Of a stretch of 33,638 nt of DNA, positions 1 through 9,355 are shown one piece after another. The notes under the pieces were generated by a model. The model searched no databases. It had not been told where the DNA came from and was given only the letters and a program-made list of their open reading frames with translations. The first letter of the stretch is position 1; every line of letters begins with the position of its first letter. The position numbers were made by a program, and so were the translations under genes. Origin of the DNA: an uncultured Myxococcales bacterium (lineage in GTDB: Bacteria; Myxococcota_A; Bradymonadia; UBA7976; VGTA01); assembly GCA_937146725.1 (NCBI GenBank), contig CAKZRU010000150.1:1-33638 (forward strand). The letters run 5' to 3'.

Positions 1-371
1 GTATGATCTAAAATACCTTGAATCATGTCATAATAGGCACTTCGGCGACTATGGAGTTCGATTTCTTCAACCATTAAGATATCAGGATTAGCTTCACGAA
101 TCATTTCGTAAAGTTCTTCCATATTTGCTTCTACTTGTGCGGCTGGAATTGACACTTGGTCGCCCCAACAGTCAAACCAAAAAGGCATGCGCATAGCGCC
201 ATATTTAACATTCCAAGCCATCACTCTGAGTTCACTTGGATTTGCTTGGACTTCTGATAAATCTTGGCTAATAAACCGAGGTTGATCATCTGCTAGATCT
301 TCTGCGGTGAGCGCAAAAGGCTCACAGGCTATGCACAGCAGTATGGTTAGGAGAACAAGATATATTCTCAT
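1..371 (-). CDS. Endonuclease/exonuclease/phosphatase-fold exported protein (partial)
   Basis: The frame opens at an ATG (371-369) and stays open to the window edge, so only the N-terminal 123 residues are present. An AAGG motif lies about 8 nt upstream of the ATG. The first 16 residues form a hydrophobic export signal ending in LLCIAC, so it may be a lipoprotein, although the lipobox is imperfect. From about residue 50 the text VMAWNVKYG, and near residue 97 ANPDILMVEEIE, match the first two conserved blocks of the DNase I-like endonuclease/exonuclease/phosphatase superfamily: an Asn in the first beta strand and the metal-binding Glu after the Q/E-E motif. The family cleaves phosphodiester or phosphomonoester bonds; substrate (nucleic acid, lipid or sugar phosphate) cannot be told. 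It lies 54 nt downstream of the tandem paralogue pair on the same strand and may share their transcript. Confidence 0.8.
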   Translation of the reverse strand, partial: MRIYLVLLTILLCIACEPFALTAEDLADDQPRFISQDLSEVQANPSELRVMAWNVKYGAMRMPFWFDCWGDQVSIPAAQVEANMEELYEMIREANPDILMVEEIELHSRRSAYYDMIQGILDH

Positions 372-425
372 GACTTTTACCTTACTTTCAGGGGAATTGA
401 TAAATGAGTAGCAATTAAGTTTAAT

Positions 426-1289
426 CTAAAGGTGCGTAAAAAGTTTACTTGCTAATGAAGCAATCGGCACTTGATGTTTGTGGTCGGGATGAGACTGTGG
501 TGCGCTTGGAATACAAAAATGCTCTCCAGCCTCTATTTGATCCTGAAGAGTGATCATGGCTTCTTGATCATTGGGCGTAATCCATTGCTCTGGGGCTGGC
601 CTTTCAAAGTCATAGTCAGGATGCCCCATCGCCGCTAACAAAGCATGGTCTGTACAGCTAAAACCATAGGTGAGCGTATGACTTTCAGAGTGCGCAGGCG
701 TATAAGAAGTATAGAGCTTTAAGGGGCCAAACTTAATATGAACATTTAAAGCCACTGAACTCCACTGAGTCGCACCATAAAACTCTTTGGCTTGCACCAC
801 CTTAAGACCCAATGCTTTGGATAAGGTGCCCAGACCTTTAAAGTTTCTAAACTTCAATTTTGACCCAATCGAACAGAGGTTATGACCCATCCAAGCATCC
901 CGCTGAGTCATGGGAATAGCACCATACATGGACAAGGGAATCAGTACATTTTCCTGTGCATCTACTTTAAAGAGGTCAAGCAGTTCTTGGGGGGCCTGCT
1001 GTGCTTGTATACCAAAACCAAAGACAGCACCTGGCATGTAGCAGATATCATAAAAAACCCACTTATCCATCGGCATACCTTCTGGCCCAAAGGTCGTACT
1101 ATCCAATGCTAATAATAAGTCGCAAAATCGTTCGCTGGCTGAATGCGTGGGATCAATCAAATACTCTTGTTTAATACTGAGCCCATAGGGATTAAGATTA
1201 AAATTAACACGGTTATAGGAGGTCGCCACTAAAAAAGGCTCTAGGCCCTGTAGAGTTAAATGCTGTTGAATATATTCATCTGGGCTCAT
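426..1289 (-). CDS. Uncharacterised protein, second copy of a tandem paralogue pair
   Basis: A 287-residue protein that I cannot assign to a named family. It has no signal peptide and no membrane segment, so it is probably cytoplasmic. It is clearly homologous to the gene immediately upstream. Shared blocks in the same order are LDSTTFGPEGMPMDKWVFYD (about 62-81), MPGAVFGF (about 86-93), AIPMTQRDAW (about 124-133), FYGATQW (about 169-175) and a GPLKLYTSYTPAHS segment (about 190-203). The start overlaps the upstream stop as ATGA and has an AGGAG site, so the two are translationally coupled. The conserved aromatic residues and the absence of an obvious metal-binding cluster do not point to a specific reaction. 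The start is secure; the function is unknown. Confidence 0.85.
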   Translation of the reverse strand: MSPDEYIQQHLTLQGLEPFLVATSYNRVNFNLNPYGLSIKQEYLIDPTHSASERFCDLLLALDSTTFGPEGMPMDKWVFYDICYMPGAVFGFGIQAQQAPQELLDLFKVDAQENVLIPLSMYGAIPMTQRDAWMGHNLCSIGSKLKFRNFKGLGTLSKALGLKVVQAKEFYGATQWSSVALNVHIKFGPLKLYTSYTPAHSESHTLTYGFSCTDHALLAAMGHPDYDFERPAPEQWITPNDQEAMITLQDQIEAGEHFCIPSAPQSHPDHKHQVPIASLASKLFTHL

Positions 1290-2128
1290 TCACTTCTCCT
1301 AACCGGTACTTGAACAATACTACCTCGAGTGCTTGGCTGACCCACAATATGATATTTAACCCCCGATTCAATTTCGGTCTGAATGCGCTTCAAAGCCTCT
1401 ATATCATCGACATCAATCATATGTGTTGCCGGTTGAGCAGCAACCGAAGCACCATCATTGATTAAAGCAGCTTCCACCAATGCTCTTTGAATATCTAAGC
1501 GCCAAGTGACAGACTTTTTAACCGAATGATTGTGTGTATATGCTGTAATAATCTCTAATGGGCCAAGGCCAACATACATCCCTAAACGACTTGAGCGCCA
1601 CTGGGTTGCACCATATAGTCTTTGCATGCGAAAAACTCTTACCCCTAAACAAATCGTCAATAAGGTAAGATTTGCCGGAGCAGCAGCGCCCATACATACC
1701 TGATTCAAAGAAGAAATCGTATGTAAATACCAAGCATTACGCTCAGGTGTAGGAATGGCTATGAATTGGGTTAAGGGAACTAGGCCCTCATAATCTTCGG
1801 GAACTTTAAGGGCTCTTCTTACCCACTGATCTAAGGAGCTTGCCCGCCCACAAAAGCCAAAGATCCCCGAGGGCATAATACCCGCATCATAAGAAACCCA
1901 TTTGGGCATGGTCATTTCTAGCGGTCCAAAGGTCAAACGGTCTAAGTTTTGTACAAGATGTAAAAACTCTTCGTTTTCCCTTAACTGTGGATCTAAAATG
2001 AGTCCTCGTTTTTTTAAACTAATGCCCAATGGAGCCAACTCTAACTGTGGATAATTCTGCTGAGTTGTAAGCAAGTAGGGCATACACTCATCTAGTGCTC
2101 TTCTAAAGTGGGTAAATAATGGATTCAT
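1286..2128 (-). CDS. Uncharacterised protein, first copy of a tandem paralogue pair
   Basis: A 280-residue protein of unknown family, paralogous to the next gene along its whole length. Conserved blocks are LDRLTFGPLEMTMPKW, MPSGIFGF, AIPTPERNAW, LYGATQW and GPLEIITAYTHNHS. The longest frame begins at a TTG (2134), but the ATG at 2128 has an AAAGG site 6 nt upstream and is preferred. There is no export signal or transmembrane segment. Its C-terminal TGA overlaps the ATG of the downstream paralogue. The two copies have diverged strongly outside the blocks, so the duplication is old, and retention in tandem suggests a heteromeric or subfunctionalised pair (inference). frr lies 57 nt upstream on the same strand and might be co-transcribed. 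Confidence 0.85.
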   Translation of the reverse strand: MNPLFTHFRRALDECMPYLLTTQQNYPQLELAPLGISLKKRGLILDPQLRENEEFLHLVQNLDRLTFGPLEMTMPKWVSYDAGIMPSGIFGFCGRASSLDQWVRRALKVPEDYEGLVPLTQFIAIPTPERNAWYLHTISSLNQVCMGAAAPANLTLLTICLGVRVFRMQRLYGATQWRSSRLGMYVGLGPLEIITAYTHNHSVKKSVTWRLDIQRALVEAALINDGASVAAQPATHMIDVDDIEALKRIQTEIESGVKYHIVGQPSTRGSIVQVPVRRSE

Positions 2129-2185
2129 AGCCAACCTTTATCAAACACTGTTGAATCATATTTTATATTTCACGAGCGGTACAGC

Positions 2186-2740
2186 TTATACCTCTGCAAT
2201 TTCATCCTGTTTTTTAGCAATAATATTGTCGATGGTACTCATGGAAGTATCGGTATGCCCTTGAACAACTTTGAGAGCACGTTGTAAATCGTCTTCGCTA
2301 ATATCTCCATCCTTCTGCATCTCTTTGAGCATAGTATTGGCATCACGACGATGATTACGTGCAGAAACCTTTGCATTTTCACCGATGTGAGTCACCTGCT
2401 TGGCCAAGTCCTTACGTCTTTCCTCGGTGAGCGGTGGAATATTAATTCGGATAATCGTACCATCACTAGAAGGTGCTAAACCTAAGCTAGCATTGATAAT
2501 CGCTCGCTCAATGTCTTTGAGTAGATTTGCTTCCCACGGTTTAATGGTAATCATGCGAGCTTCGGGAATTTGAATGGCGGCAACCTGAGAAATCTCGGTT
2601 GCTGAACCATAGTAATCAACCTTTACACCATCTAAAATAGCAGCGCTGGCTCGTCCGGTTCTTACTCGTGATAAATCACGCTTTAGGGCAGTGTAGATTT
2701 GATCAAAGCTACTTGTTAGATCCTCATAAATCTCGTCCAT
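2186..2740 (-). CDS. frr: Ribosome recycling factor
   Basis: RRF works with EF-G to split the post-termination ribosome into subunits so that it can start again. The protein shows the family signature VRTGRAS near residue 26, a VDYYG segment near 42, the LTEERRKDLAK block near 125, the RRDAN motif near 151 and the final helix ending in a KKQDEIAEV tail. Starting at the ATG at 2740 gives 184 residues, matching the usual 185, and places RTGRAS one residue from its E. coli position; an AAGGA motif lies about 10 nt upstream. The frame extends to an ATG at 2761, adding seven residues, but no binding site precedes that codon. The gene is not beside pyrH, tsf or rpsB here, unlike its common arrangement. 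Identification is very secure; only the start is open. Confidence 0.97.
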   Translation of the reverse strand: MDEIYEDLTSSFDQIYTALKRDLSRVRTGRASAAILDGVKVDYYGSATEISQVAAIQIPEARMITIKPWEANLLKDIERAIINASLGLAPSSDGTIIRINIPPLTEERRKDLAKQVTHIGENAKVSARNHRRDANTMLKEMQKDGDISEDDLQRALKVVQGHTDTSMSTIDNIIAKKQDEIAEV

Positions 2741-2888
2741 GGTAAGCTTATCCTTCTGCATAATGCATTTATTGATTGCTGTTTAATTGATGAAACATTT
2801 CTATGTTTATTGAAATCAGAGTTAAATCTCTAACACAAGTGCCATTCCTTAAATCAAGACTTAATCTCAATAAACTACGAATAAGATA

Positions 2889-2912
2889 ACTTGATTAACG
2901 AGTGAATCAAGT
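2889..2912. repeat. Perfect inverted repeat between frr and the phospholipase gene
   Basis: ACTTGATT at 2889-2896 is followed by an 8-nt spacer and AATCAAGT at 2905-2912, a perfect 8-bp inverted repeat. It lies about 30 nt past the phospholipase stop and about 150 nt upstream of the frr start. No T-run follows on the minus strand, so a standard intrinsic terminator is doubtful; an operator or an mRNA hairpin is equally possible. The rest of the 202-nt gap (2741-2942) is AT-rich and shows no gene. Confidence 0.35.
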
Positions 2913-2942
2913 CTCCTGTAAAAAACAGTTTGTTTTTCTTAT

Positions 2943-4559
2943 CTATTGTTTAGTTTTTGGCTTAGTCTTTTGTCTTGATCTATACAGAATCATTAATAAA
3001 AACAAGCTAAACACTGTATTCAAGTTACCTGTTACAGAACGTTGCAAGCAACCTTGATTATTTGTTTGAGAATGAGATTCATGGCCATCTATGAGTACAG
3101 TATCATAATATAACATTCCCTGATCATCTTGGTTGGTATTGAGTATGCTTGAGTCTTGCTCACGATTCTGTGTCATGCTCAGATCTACAGTCATGCCCAG
3201 ATCTGCAGTTACTTCATAGTCAGAGAATCCCAAATCAGTGACCATATCATCTTGATCAGTGGTATTCATCATGCCCAGATCTGCAAAATTAGCGTTGCTC
3301 ACAAAGCACCCCTGTTGCTGTCCTCCATGACGTAAATCTTGCTCAGGTACAGACTCACAATTTGAGCATAACTCTATTTCAAACTCATAGCGATTACTTG
3401 ACACTTCACCACCAAGTATTTCAAGTCCAGGCTCAACAATGACTTGTAGTGATTCTTGATTGACTACACTTGCCGGGTCAGCAGGACTCACTTCAAAAAG
3501 ACGAGTATATCCTTGGCCACCGCCCCAGCGAGTTGCTCGATAGTTAAAAGGTATCGACTCTCCATTGACGAGAAGCTGGATATTATTGACAATACTTTCA
3601 GCCATCACTCCTGTCTTGAAATACAAAGTAATCCATTGTGCTTGCGAGCCACTAGCGACGGCCGAGAGCCGTAATTGCATAGGTGAAGCCGGATCGATGT
3701 GCGAAATAACCTCATCGGCAATAGATTGACCAGACAGACGTTGATATACTCCTTCTAACATGGCTGCCACCCGCTGTGGCTCATGGGCTAAACTTCCACT
3801 TATTCTATGATTTAAGTAGTATTCGGTGGCCCAAGGAATCAAAGGTGCATCTCTTTCCACCAAGGCTCGGAGTGTAGACGGACTTTGTGATAGGCGCAGC
3901 GCAAACTGATGGACTCTAGCAACACCGGTTTCAAGTTCTTCAACACTGACTTCAACACCGGCGCGCTGTAAAGCAGAACTCACTCCTTGGGCTGGAAAAT
4001 CTAAAGGAGGCAATAATTCAGTATGGCCCTCATAAATGAGTAAAAAATCAAGGGCAGGATCAATAATATCTTGGTTGGCTTGATCTTCTTGTTCGACCCA
4101 GCGCAGGAATTGAGAATCAAAAAGTTCATCCTCATACCCATGCGCCGCAACCCCCATGATAAAGGCGACTTCAGCAAGGGCTTCTTGATCCCAAGCCATC
4201 TCTTGCGAACCATAACGCTCATGAAAGTCATCAATATAAGCTTGGATAAAGGGAGGCCAATGTGCAAACTCACCATATTCGTGATCAATGGCATATCCTG
4301 AGTCCGGAAAAGCAGAACCCAAGCGGGTCATATCCACATGGCGTTGAAAACTGTAAAATGCTCTTAATCTTGAACCAAATGGGAGTTGGCAAATCGCCGA
4401 GTCGGTGATCCATAGATGCGAGTTAACACCACAGGCCTGTGCATTTTTTATTGCGTCTCCACCTAAGTACAAGCTGTTGACTTGACTTAGGATTAGGAGC
4501 AATCCAATAAAACAGAGCCGCTTTAAGAAAGCCACCTTAATCAAATTGTTTTTTTTCAT
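2943..4559 (-). CDS. Secreted zinc-dependent phospholipase C-like protein with C-terminal sorting tail
   Basis: A 538-residue exported protein. The start is the ATG at 4559 (AAGGA site upstream); a TTG 21 nt earlier is less likely. An N-terminal signal peptide ends near residue 42. The next ~120 residues resemble the zinc-dependent phospholipase C / GPI-phospholipase D N-terminal domain: NSHLWITDSAI (H48), AFPDSGY (D86), GEFAHW (H100) and MGVAAHGYEDELFD (H140, D144). The Asp at 148 stands about where the family usually has a third His, so activity is uncertain. The middle is probably beta-rich. A low-complexity linker with repeated ADLGM units precedes NNQGC, a hydrophobic helix and a basic end (YRSRQKTK), resembling a MYXO-CTERM surface-sorting tail. 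It may act on membrane lipids or lipid anchors at the surface (inference). It lies 44 nt downstream of aspS. Confidence 0.7.
   Translation of the reverse strand: MKKNNLIKVAFLKRLCFIGLLLILSQVNSLYLGGDAIKNAQACGVNSHLWITDSAICQLPFGSRLRAFYSFQRHVDMTRLGSAFPDSGYAIDHEYGEFAHWPPFIQAYIDDFHERYGSQEMAWDQEALAEVAFIMGVAAHGYEDELFDSQFLRWVEQEDQANQDIIDPALDFLLIYEGHTELLPPLDFPAQGVSSALQRAGVEVSVEELETGVARVHQFALRLSQSPSTLRALVERDAPLIPWATEYYLNHRISGSLAHEPQRVAAMLEGVYQRLSGQSIADEVISHIDPASPMQLRLSAVASGSQAQWITLYFKTGVMAESIVNNIQLLVNGESIPFNYRATRWGGGQGYTRLFEVSPADPASVVNQESLQVIVEPGLEILGGEVSSNRYEFEIELCSNCESVPEQDLRHGGQQQGCFVSNANFADLGMMNTTDQDDMVTDLGFSDYEVTADLGMTVDLSMTQNREQDSSILNTNQDDQGMLYYDTVLIDGHESHSQTNNQGCLQRSVTGNLNTVFSLFLLMILYRSRQKTKPKTKQ
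3173..3284 (-). repeat. Three short repeats encoding the ADLGM linker
   Basis: A 16-nt unit occurs at 3173-3188, 3191-3206 and 3269-3284. The last two are identical and the first differs at two positions. On the coding strand the unit reads GCAGATCTGGGCATGA and encodes ADLGM or VDLSM in the linker before the C-terminal anchor of the phospholipase-like protein. It is likely a recent in-gene duplication in a flexible spacer. Confidence 0.7.
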
Positions 4560-4603
4560 GACGGCTTCCTTGCGACTCAATCTGTTTTATTTACAAGCGC
4601 TTT

Positions 4604-6412
4604 TTACTGATCAGCTGACTCCTCAGCTTCCTGATTTTTTAATCTTACGCCGGTAATGTGTACTTCATCAAGTTGATCCATCGGCACAAGTGAAGGGGCA
4701 CCGGTCATGGTACAGCTGGCCTTCATTGTCTTAGGGAAAGCGATGACGTCACGGATATTTTGTGTGCCTAACAAAAGCATAACCAAGCGATCCATGCCTA
4801 AGGCAATACCACCATGTGGTGGTGTGCCATAGGACAGTGCATCAAGTAAGAAGCCAAACTTTGAACGAGATTCTTCTTCGCTCAGACCTAGATTCCTAAA
4901 CATTTGCTCTTGGACATCTTGACGGTGGATACGAATACTTCCACCACCGAGTTCATACCCATTAAGCACAACGTCGTAAGCCTTGGCTCGCACCGCTTGT
5001 GGATTGGTCTTCATTAAGGGGATATCTTCATCCATGGGAGATGTGAAAGGATGGTGCATTGCATAGTAGCGACCTTCCTCTTCATCATACTCAAAAGATG
5101 GGAAATCAAGAACCCATAAGAACTTGTAATCATTTTCTGACACCATATTCAAAAGATGTGCAATATGCTGGCGCAAAGCACCCAAGGCAGCATAAACAAC
5201 CTTATTTTTATCGGCCACGAAGAAAGCGATATCGCCTACTTCCATTTCCATCTTAGCGGTGATCTTAGCTTGGGTATCCTCGTCAAGAAACTTACCAAAG
5301 GTTGATTGCCAGGTGCCGTCTTCCTTGATTTTGCACCAAGCAAGACCCTTTGCTCCATATTCTGCTACAACCTTAGTAAAGCTGTCGATTTGCTTACGGG
5401 TTAAGCTTGATTGAGGAAGACGAATACCACGTACAGAGCCACCATTAGCGATTGCACCGCTAAAGACACCAAAGCCACAATCAGCGACAAGATCAGAGAT
5501 GTCACAAAGCTCTAAGCCAAAACGAACATCCGGCTTATCCGAACCAAAGCGATCCATTGCTTCTTGGTAAGGCATACGAGGGAATGGGGTAGGAATATCC
5601 ATGCCCTTAACTTTTTTGAAGATGGATTTAAGCATCCCCTCAACTGTGGCGAATACTTCCTCAGGCGTAATAAAGGACATTTCGATATCGATTTGGGTAA
5701 ACTCAGGCTGGCGATCCGCTCTTAAGTCTTCATCACGGAAGCAACGACAGATTTGGAAATACTTGTCATAGCCAGAAACCATGAATAGCTGCTTAAAGAT
5801 CTGTGGACTTTGAGGTAGCGCATAGTATGAGCCTGGATGAACACGACTAGGCACAAGATAGTCACGAGCGCCTTCGGGAGTGGCCTTGGTAAGAATCGGA
5901 GTCTCAAACTCATAAAATCCATGGTCAACCAAGAAATTACGAACGGCCATATTGGTTTCTGATCGTACTTTCATTGCTTTTTGTAATGGGGCTCTACGTA
6001 AGTCAAGAAAGCGGTATTTTAAGCGCAGTAATTCACCACAGTCTACCTCATCACGAATCGGAAAGGGAGGTGTGTCAGCAGCATTAAAGATGGTTGCTTG
6101 ATGTACAGCAATTTCGATTTCACCGGTGGGAATCTTATCGTTGATATTAGCACCACGGCTTTCAACCATCCCTCTAATTCCAATCACATATTCACTGCGC
6201 GCTTGGGTAGAGATATTATATGCTTCTTCGTTAATGGTTGGGTCAAAACGAAGTTGGGTGATCCCATCACGATCTCTAAGGTCAATAAAGGTGCAGCCAC
6301 CATGATCTCGTCGAGCTTGAACCCAACCCATTAGGACCACTTCTGAGCCCTCATCTGTACCGCGTAAAGCGCCGTTATTATGCGTTCTTTTTAATTCGGT
6401 TAGGAATTCCAT
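4604..6412 (-). CDS. aspS: Aspartyl-tRNA synthetase
   Basis: Class II synthetase that charges tRNA with aspartate. Residues 1-110 form the OB-fold anticodon-binding domain ([11 protein letters not shown] at 29-39). The class II catalytic core includes motif 2 ([20 protein letters not shown], about 216-235), the bacterial GAD-type insertion in the middle and motif 3 ([15 protein letters not shown]) near the C-terminus. Length (602 residues) fits the bacterial type. The longest frame adds 17 residues upstream, but the ATG at 6412 has an AAGAGGAG site 5 nt away and starts the conserved sequence, so it is preferred. His37 in RRDHGG is the residue associated with non-discriminating enzymes that also make Asp-tRNA(Asn); discriminating enzymes such as that of E. 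coli usually have Leu. Whether GatCAB is present cannot be seen here. Confidence 0.97.
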   Translation of the reverse strand: MEFLTELKRTHNNGALRGTDEGSEVVLMGWVQARRDHGGCTFIDLRDRDGITQLRFDPTINEEAYNISTQARSEYVIGIRGMVESRGANINDKIPTGEIEIAVHQATIFNAADTPPFPIRDEVDCGELLRLKYRFLDLRRAPLQKAMKVRSETNMAVRNFLVDHGFYEFETPILTKATPEGARDYLVPSRVHPGSYYALPQSPQIFKQLFMVSGYDKYFQICRCFRDEDLRADRQPEFTQIDIEMSFITPEEVFATVEGMLKSIFKKVKGMDIPTPFPRMPYQEAMDRFGSDKPDVRFGLELCDISDLVADCGFGVFSGAIANGGSVRGIRLPQSSLTRKQIDSFTKVVAEYGAKGLAWCKIKEDGTWQSTFGKFLDEDTQAKITAKMEMEVGDIAFFVADKNKVVYAALGALRQHIAHLLNMVSENDYKFLWVLDFPSFEYDEEEGRYYAMHHPFTSPMDEDIPLMKTNPQAVRAKAYDVVLNGYELGGGSIRIHRQDVQEQMFRNLGLSEEESRSKFGFLLDALSYGTPPHGGIALGMDRLVMLLLGTQNIRDVIAFPKTMKASCTMTGAPSLVPMDQLDEVHITGVRLKNQEAEESADQ

Positions 6413-6514
6413 TATGACTCCTCTTACTATAATCCTTAGAGTATGAATTACCAAGTCAATCACAAGATTGGACCTAGTCTAGAGGAGCGGTATACCAAAC
6501 TCTCTTGAGCGGGT

Positions 6515-9340
6515 CTAGAGTGAGCGTAAAGAGTTTATAAATTTGAGCTTAATTCTTGCTTTCCTAAAAGAGAAAAAACCTAGTAAAAAGAGCCAAAGTA
6601 AACTTGGAACTTTGCGACTCTGCTGATCACAGCCTCCACGACTTCGGATAGGGACTTCAACTTCCTTTGGCCCTGAGTAGCTATGCCATTCATCTCGAGC
6701 TAACTCACCGGCGCTTTGTCCGGCAGGCATGGGATCGATTTCAGTCCCCGCTTCCTCTCCTGCTTGTTCTTCAGAAATACAGCGACCGGCATCTACACAA
6801 ACTTCCCCATCATCACAAGTGCTTGACTCAGTCCAGAATGTACAGGCTCGCTCATCAGCTACACAGCTAATGACCGTGTTATCACTTAAGCAAGCATGCT
6901 CACCAAGTATACAGCTATTCATACATTCTTCTTGGCATTGACCATTTGAGCATACTCGTCCATTACACTCATCTATGGCAACGAGTTTGGCACAGCCTTC
7001 AAATGAGACTTGGCACTCACGAACCACCTCAATACTTAATCCATTGTCTTGAACTTGCTCGTCGCAAAACGGAGCTAAGTTAAGGTCGCATTCATCCATA
7101 CAATCCGGAACAAAGGACAGGTTTAGGCTGTATTCTGCTGTTTCTTCACTGGTGACAACCAAGGTGTAAGCCCCAGGAGCTAAGGCTTCAGTAAGTTGTG
7201 TTGTTCCCAATAGATTAGGACTACAGGTTAGTTCGGTGTTTTCTGTGTTTAAAGTAGGGCAGTCAGCATATAGAGCAAGCGCTGTTGCTCGTTCACCGCC
7301 GAGCTCAGCACTTAAAACAGAAGCTCGTTCAAGTTCGAAGCGATAAAAGCGATCAAAACTTGCAAAAGGTGAACATTGACTACCCGCATCTAAACGATAT
7401 TGCTCGTTGATTTGCCCCTCAAACTCAAAGCTCATAATAGGCGTAGCTAGCTCAATGACTTCAGCGCTTTCACAGCCATCGCCTAGTTCCGGTAAAATAC
7501 ACCGGCCTTCATCGCAAACAGCACCATTTAAGCAGTCCTCAACGCTTTGCCAAACAACACAGCCTTCTCTATTGATTCCACAGCGTTCAACATTTCCCAA
7601 AGGGCTACAACGCTGCTCTCCCTCATTACAAACCTGTTCACATAATTCGATATTCAGCAGATAGCGTCCACTTTCATTTGGATCATAGCTATCCAAAGCT
7701 AAATAATAGGTTCCGGCGCTGAGTCTCTCATCTATACGTGAACCATAGCGCCCAGGTGGACGCGAATCATCAACGCAACTTAGCTCACTGCCACTTTCGC
7801 AAGCGGACCGTAGGTACATAATGGTATCATATCCAGTAGAAGTAGCCACCAAGTGATTTGCTTGCTCAAGGTCAAGTTGGTAGAACACTTCGGGACCATC
7901 GCCACCACAACTCCCTATACTTGTTGAGGTAAAACCGTCGCCAATGCTACCTTGTATTGATTGGGTTTCGGCAAGCAGAGGAATAGCCGTTTCGCAAGCA
8001 TTGCCCGCTGAAGCAGGTAAGCAGGCACCCTGTCGACAGTATTCATCAGTTGCACACGTTTCGATGATTCCTAGACGTCTTCCACAGGCATCATCAGCGA
8101 TCACTTGATTTTCCGCACAGCCACGAATGACTAAAGGTGTACATTGACTTTGGCTACATTCGTGATTTGCCGGGCAATCATCATCTTGCATGCATGCCGG
8201 TGCACAAAAGCTAGAAGCCTCTGGATATTGTGCAAAGCGACCGCATTGTAAGTCATCTTGGCAATCTGAGCTTTGCTCACACTCATTGCATAGTCCACCT
8301 TGACTTGTGCCACACAAGCGCTCGCTAGGATAACCACTTTCACATAAAGCACTTAATGCTCGAGATAAATAGGTAATTTCTTCGGCATCTTCGCCTGGTC
8401 CTCGATCTTGGTTTAGTTCGTTTACCACTGTACAACGTTGATTTGATGATACATAGTCCGTTTCACCACGCACTAAAATCCCGACTTGCTCTCCATTACT
8501 ATTAAATACGCCCGAGCCGGAATTTCCTCCAAAGGCATCTACCGTTGCTCTAAAATAATTTAAAGGCCTTGTAGCACCACGTGGATCGCTGACAAAGCCT
8601 CCAGCATCAACTTTTAGAGGTAAACCGCTTGGAAAGCCCATCATGACCAATGGGTCGTTTAGTGATAAAGGTTCAGCTGATTGAGTGACTTGTGCCGGTT
8701 CTCCAACACTTGAGTCTACAGGTCGATCTAGCTGAATAAATGCATAATCAAGCGCAGAGGTATTGATGTTTGAAAGGAGCCTTTGGCAGGTAAAGACTTG
8801 ATTGCTATTGATCGGCGCTAAGCTTGTTCCATTTTGCATGTAATAGCCAAAAACAAAGCGCTTGGTTTCACATTCTGCTTGTGTTTCAACGCAGTGTCCG
8901 GCGGTTACAATAATATCATCATCAATCAGGGTTGCCGAACAACTCGCTGCCGTGACTTGATTACGATAACGTTGGCCATTACAGAGTCGGTAGCGTCTGC
9001 CTAAAGTGCCACCTTGTACTGTGACCACACCGCTGGAGTTATTGATACTTAGGTTGCCACTATCAAACATAGCAACAATAGAGCGTCGAGCTCTTTGCTC
9101 TAACTCTGCATCGACAAGTTCATATACATCTTGTCGGGTATCCTCTCCGTAAATCACCTTATTTTGTTGGCTTTTTAAATCGATGTTGCTTGAGTCAGAA
9201 ACCGTTATACCTTTAGGTGGCAAAGAGCTTGCTAAGTCGTCTTTTTCCTGAGTACATGCCCCCATAAGACTTATGATCAATACACAGTTTAGGATCGTGG
9301 TAAACGGACTTTGTGACTGAGAACATGTATATTTGATCAT
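6515..9340 (-). CDS. Trypsin-like (S1) serine protease with PPC-like and cysteine-rich regions and MYXO-CTERM-like tail
   Basis: A 941-residue envelope protein. The N-terminus is a hydrophobic signal ending in LMGAC (Cys29), a lipobox-like sequence. Residues about 85-330 form a chymotrypsin-fold protease: TAGHC (His149), ALDYAFIQLD (Asp198) and FGGNSGSG (Ser274) make a complete triad. After it come short cysteine-rich modules of the SSDCQDDLQCG type (about 350-440), then two regions resembling bacterial pre-peptidase C-terminal beta domains (about 450-570 and 625-740; the text SYDPNESGRYLLNIE is typical), and further cysteine-rich segments. The end has a GGC motif near 905, a hydrophobic stretch PSLLWLFLLGFFSF and basic RKARIKLK, resembling the MYXO-CTERM surface-sorting signal. 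Probable role: surface or secreted protein degradation. A lipobox-like start together with a C-terminal sorting tail would be unusual, so one of the two may not be used. Confidence 0.85.
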   Translation of the reverse strand: MIKYTCSQSQSPFTTILNCVLIISLMGACTQEKDDLASSLPPKGITVSDSSNIDLKSQQNKVIYGEDTRQDVYELVDAELEQRARRSIVAMFDSGNLSINNSSGVVTVQGGTLGRRYRLCNGQRYRNQVTAASCSATLIDDDIIVTAGHCVETQAECETKRFVFGYYMQNGTSLAPINSNQVFTCQRLLSNINTSALDYAFIQLDRPVDSSVGEPAQVTQSAEPLSLNDPLVMMGFPSGLPLKVDAGGFVSDPRGATRPLNYFRATVDAFGGNSGSGVFNSNGEQVGILVRGETDYVSSNQRCTVVNELNQDRGPGEDAEEITYLSRALSALCESGYPSERLCGTSQGGLCNECEQSSDCQDDLQCGRFAQYPEASSFCAPACMQDDDCPANHECSQSQCTPLVIRGCAENQVIADDACGRRLGIIETCATDEYCRQGACLPASAGNACETAIPLLAETQSIQGSIGDGFTSTSIGSCGGDGPEVFYQLDLEQANHLVATSTGYDTIMYLRSACESGSELSCVDDSRPPGRYGSRIDERLSAGTYYLALDSYDPNESGRYLLNIELCEQVCNEGEQRCSPLGNVERCGINREGCVVWQSVEDCLNGAVCDEGRCILPELGDGCESAEVIELATPIMSFEFEGQINEQYRLDAGSQCSPFASFDRFYRFELERASVLSAELGGERATALALYADCPTLNTENTELTCSPNLLGTTQLTEALAPGAYTLVVTSEETAEYSLNLSFVPDCMDECDLNLAPFCDEQVQDNGLSIEVVRECQVSFEGCAKLVAIDECNGRVCSNGQCQEECMNSCILGEHACLSDNTVISCVADERACTFWTESSTCDDGEVCVDAGRCISEEQAGEEAGTEIDPMPAGQSAGELARDEWHSYSGPKEVEVPIRSRGGCDQQSRKVPSLLWLFLLGFFSFRKARIKLKFINSLRSL

Positions 9341-9355
9341 CGCTCTGCTTTATTC

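Noticed and set aside
6426..6454. Sigma70-like promoter (TTGGTA, 17 nt, TATAGT) before aspS
   Set aside because: The predicted transcription start would fall inside the ribosome binding site, leaving almost no leader, so it is probably chance.
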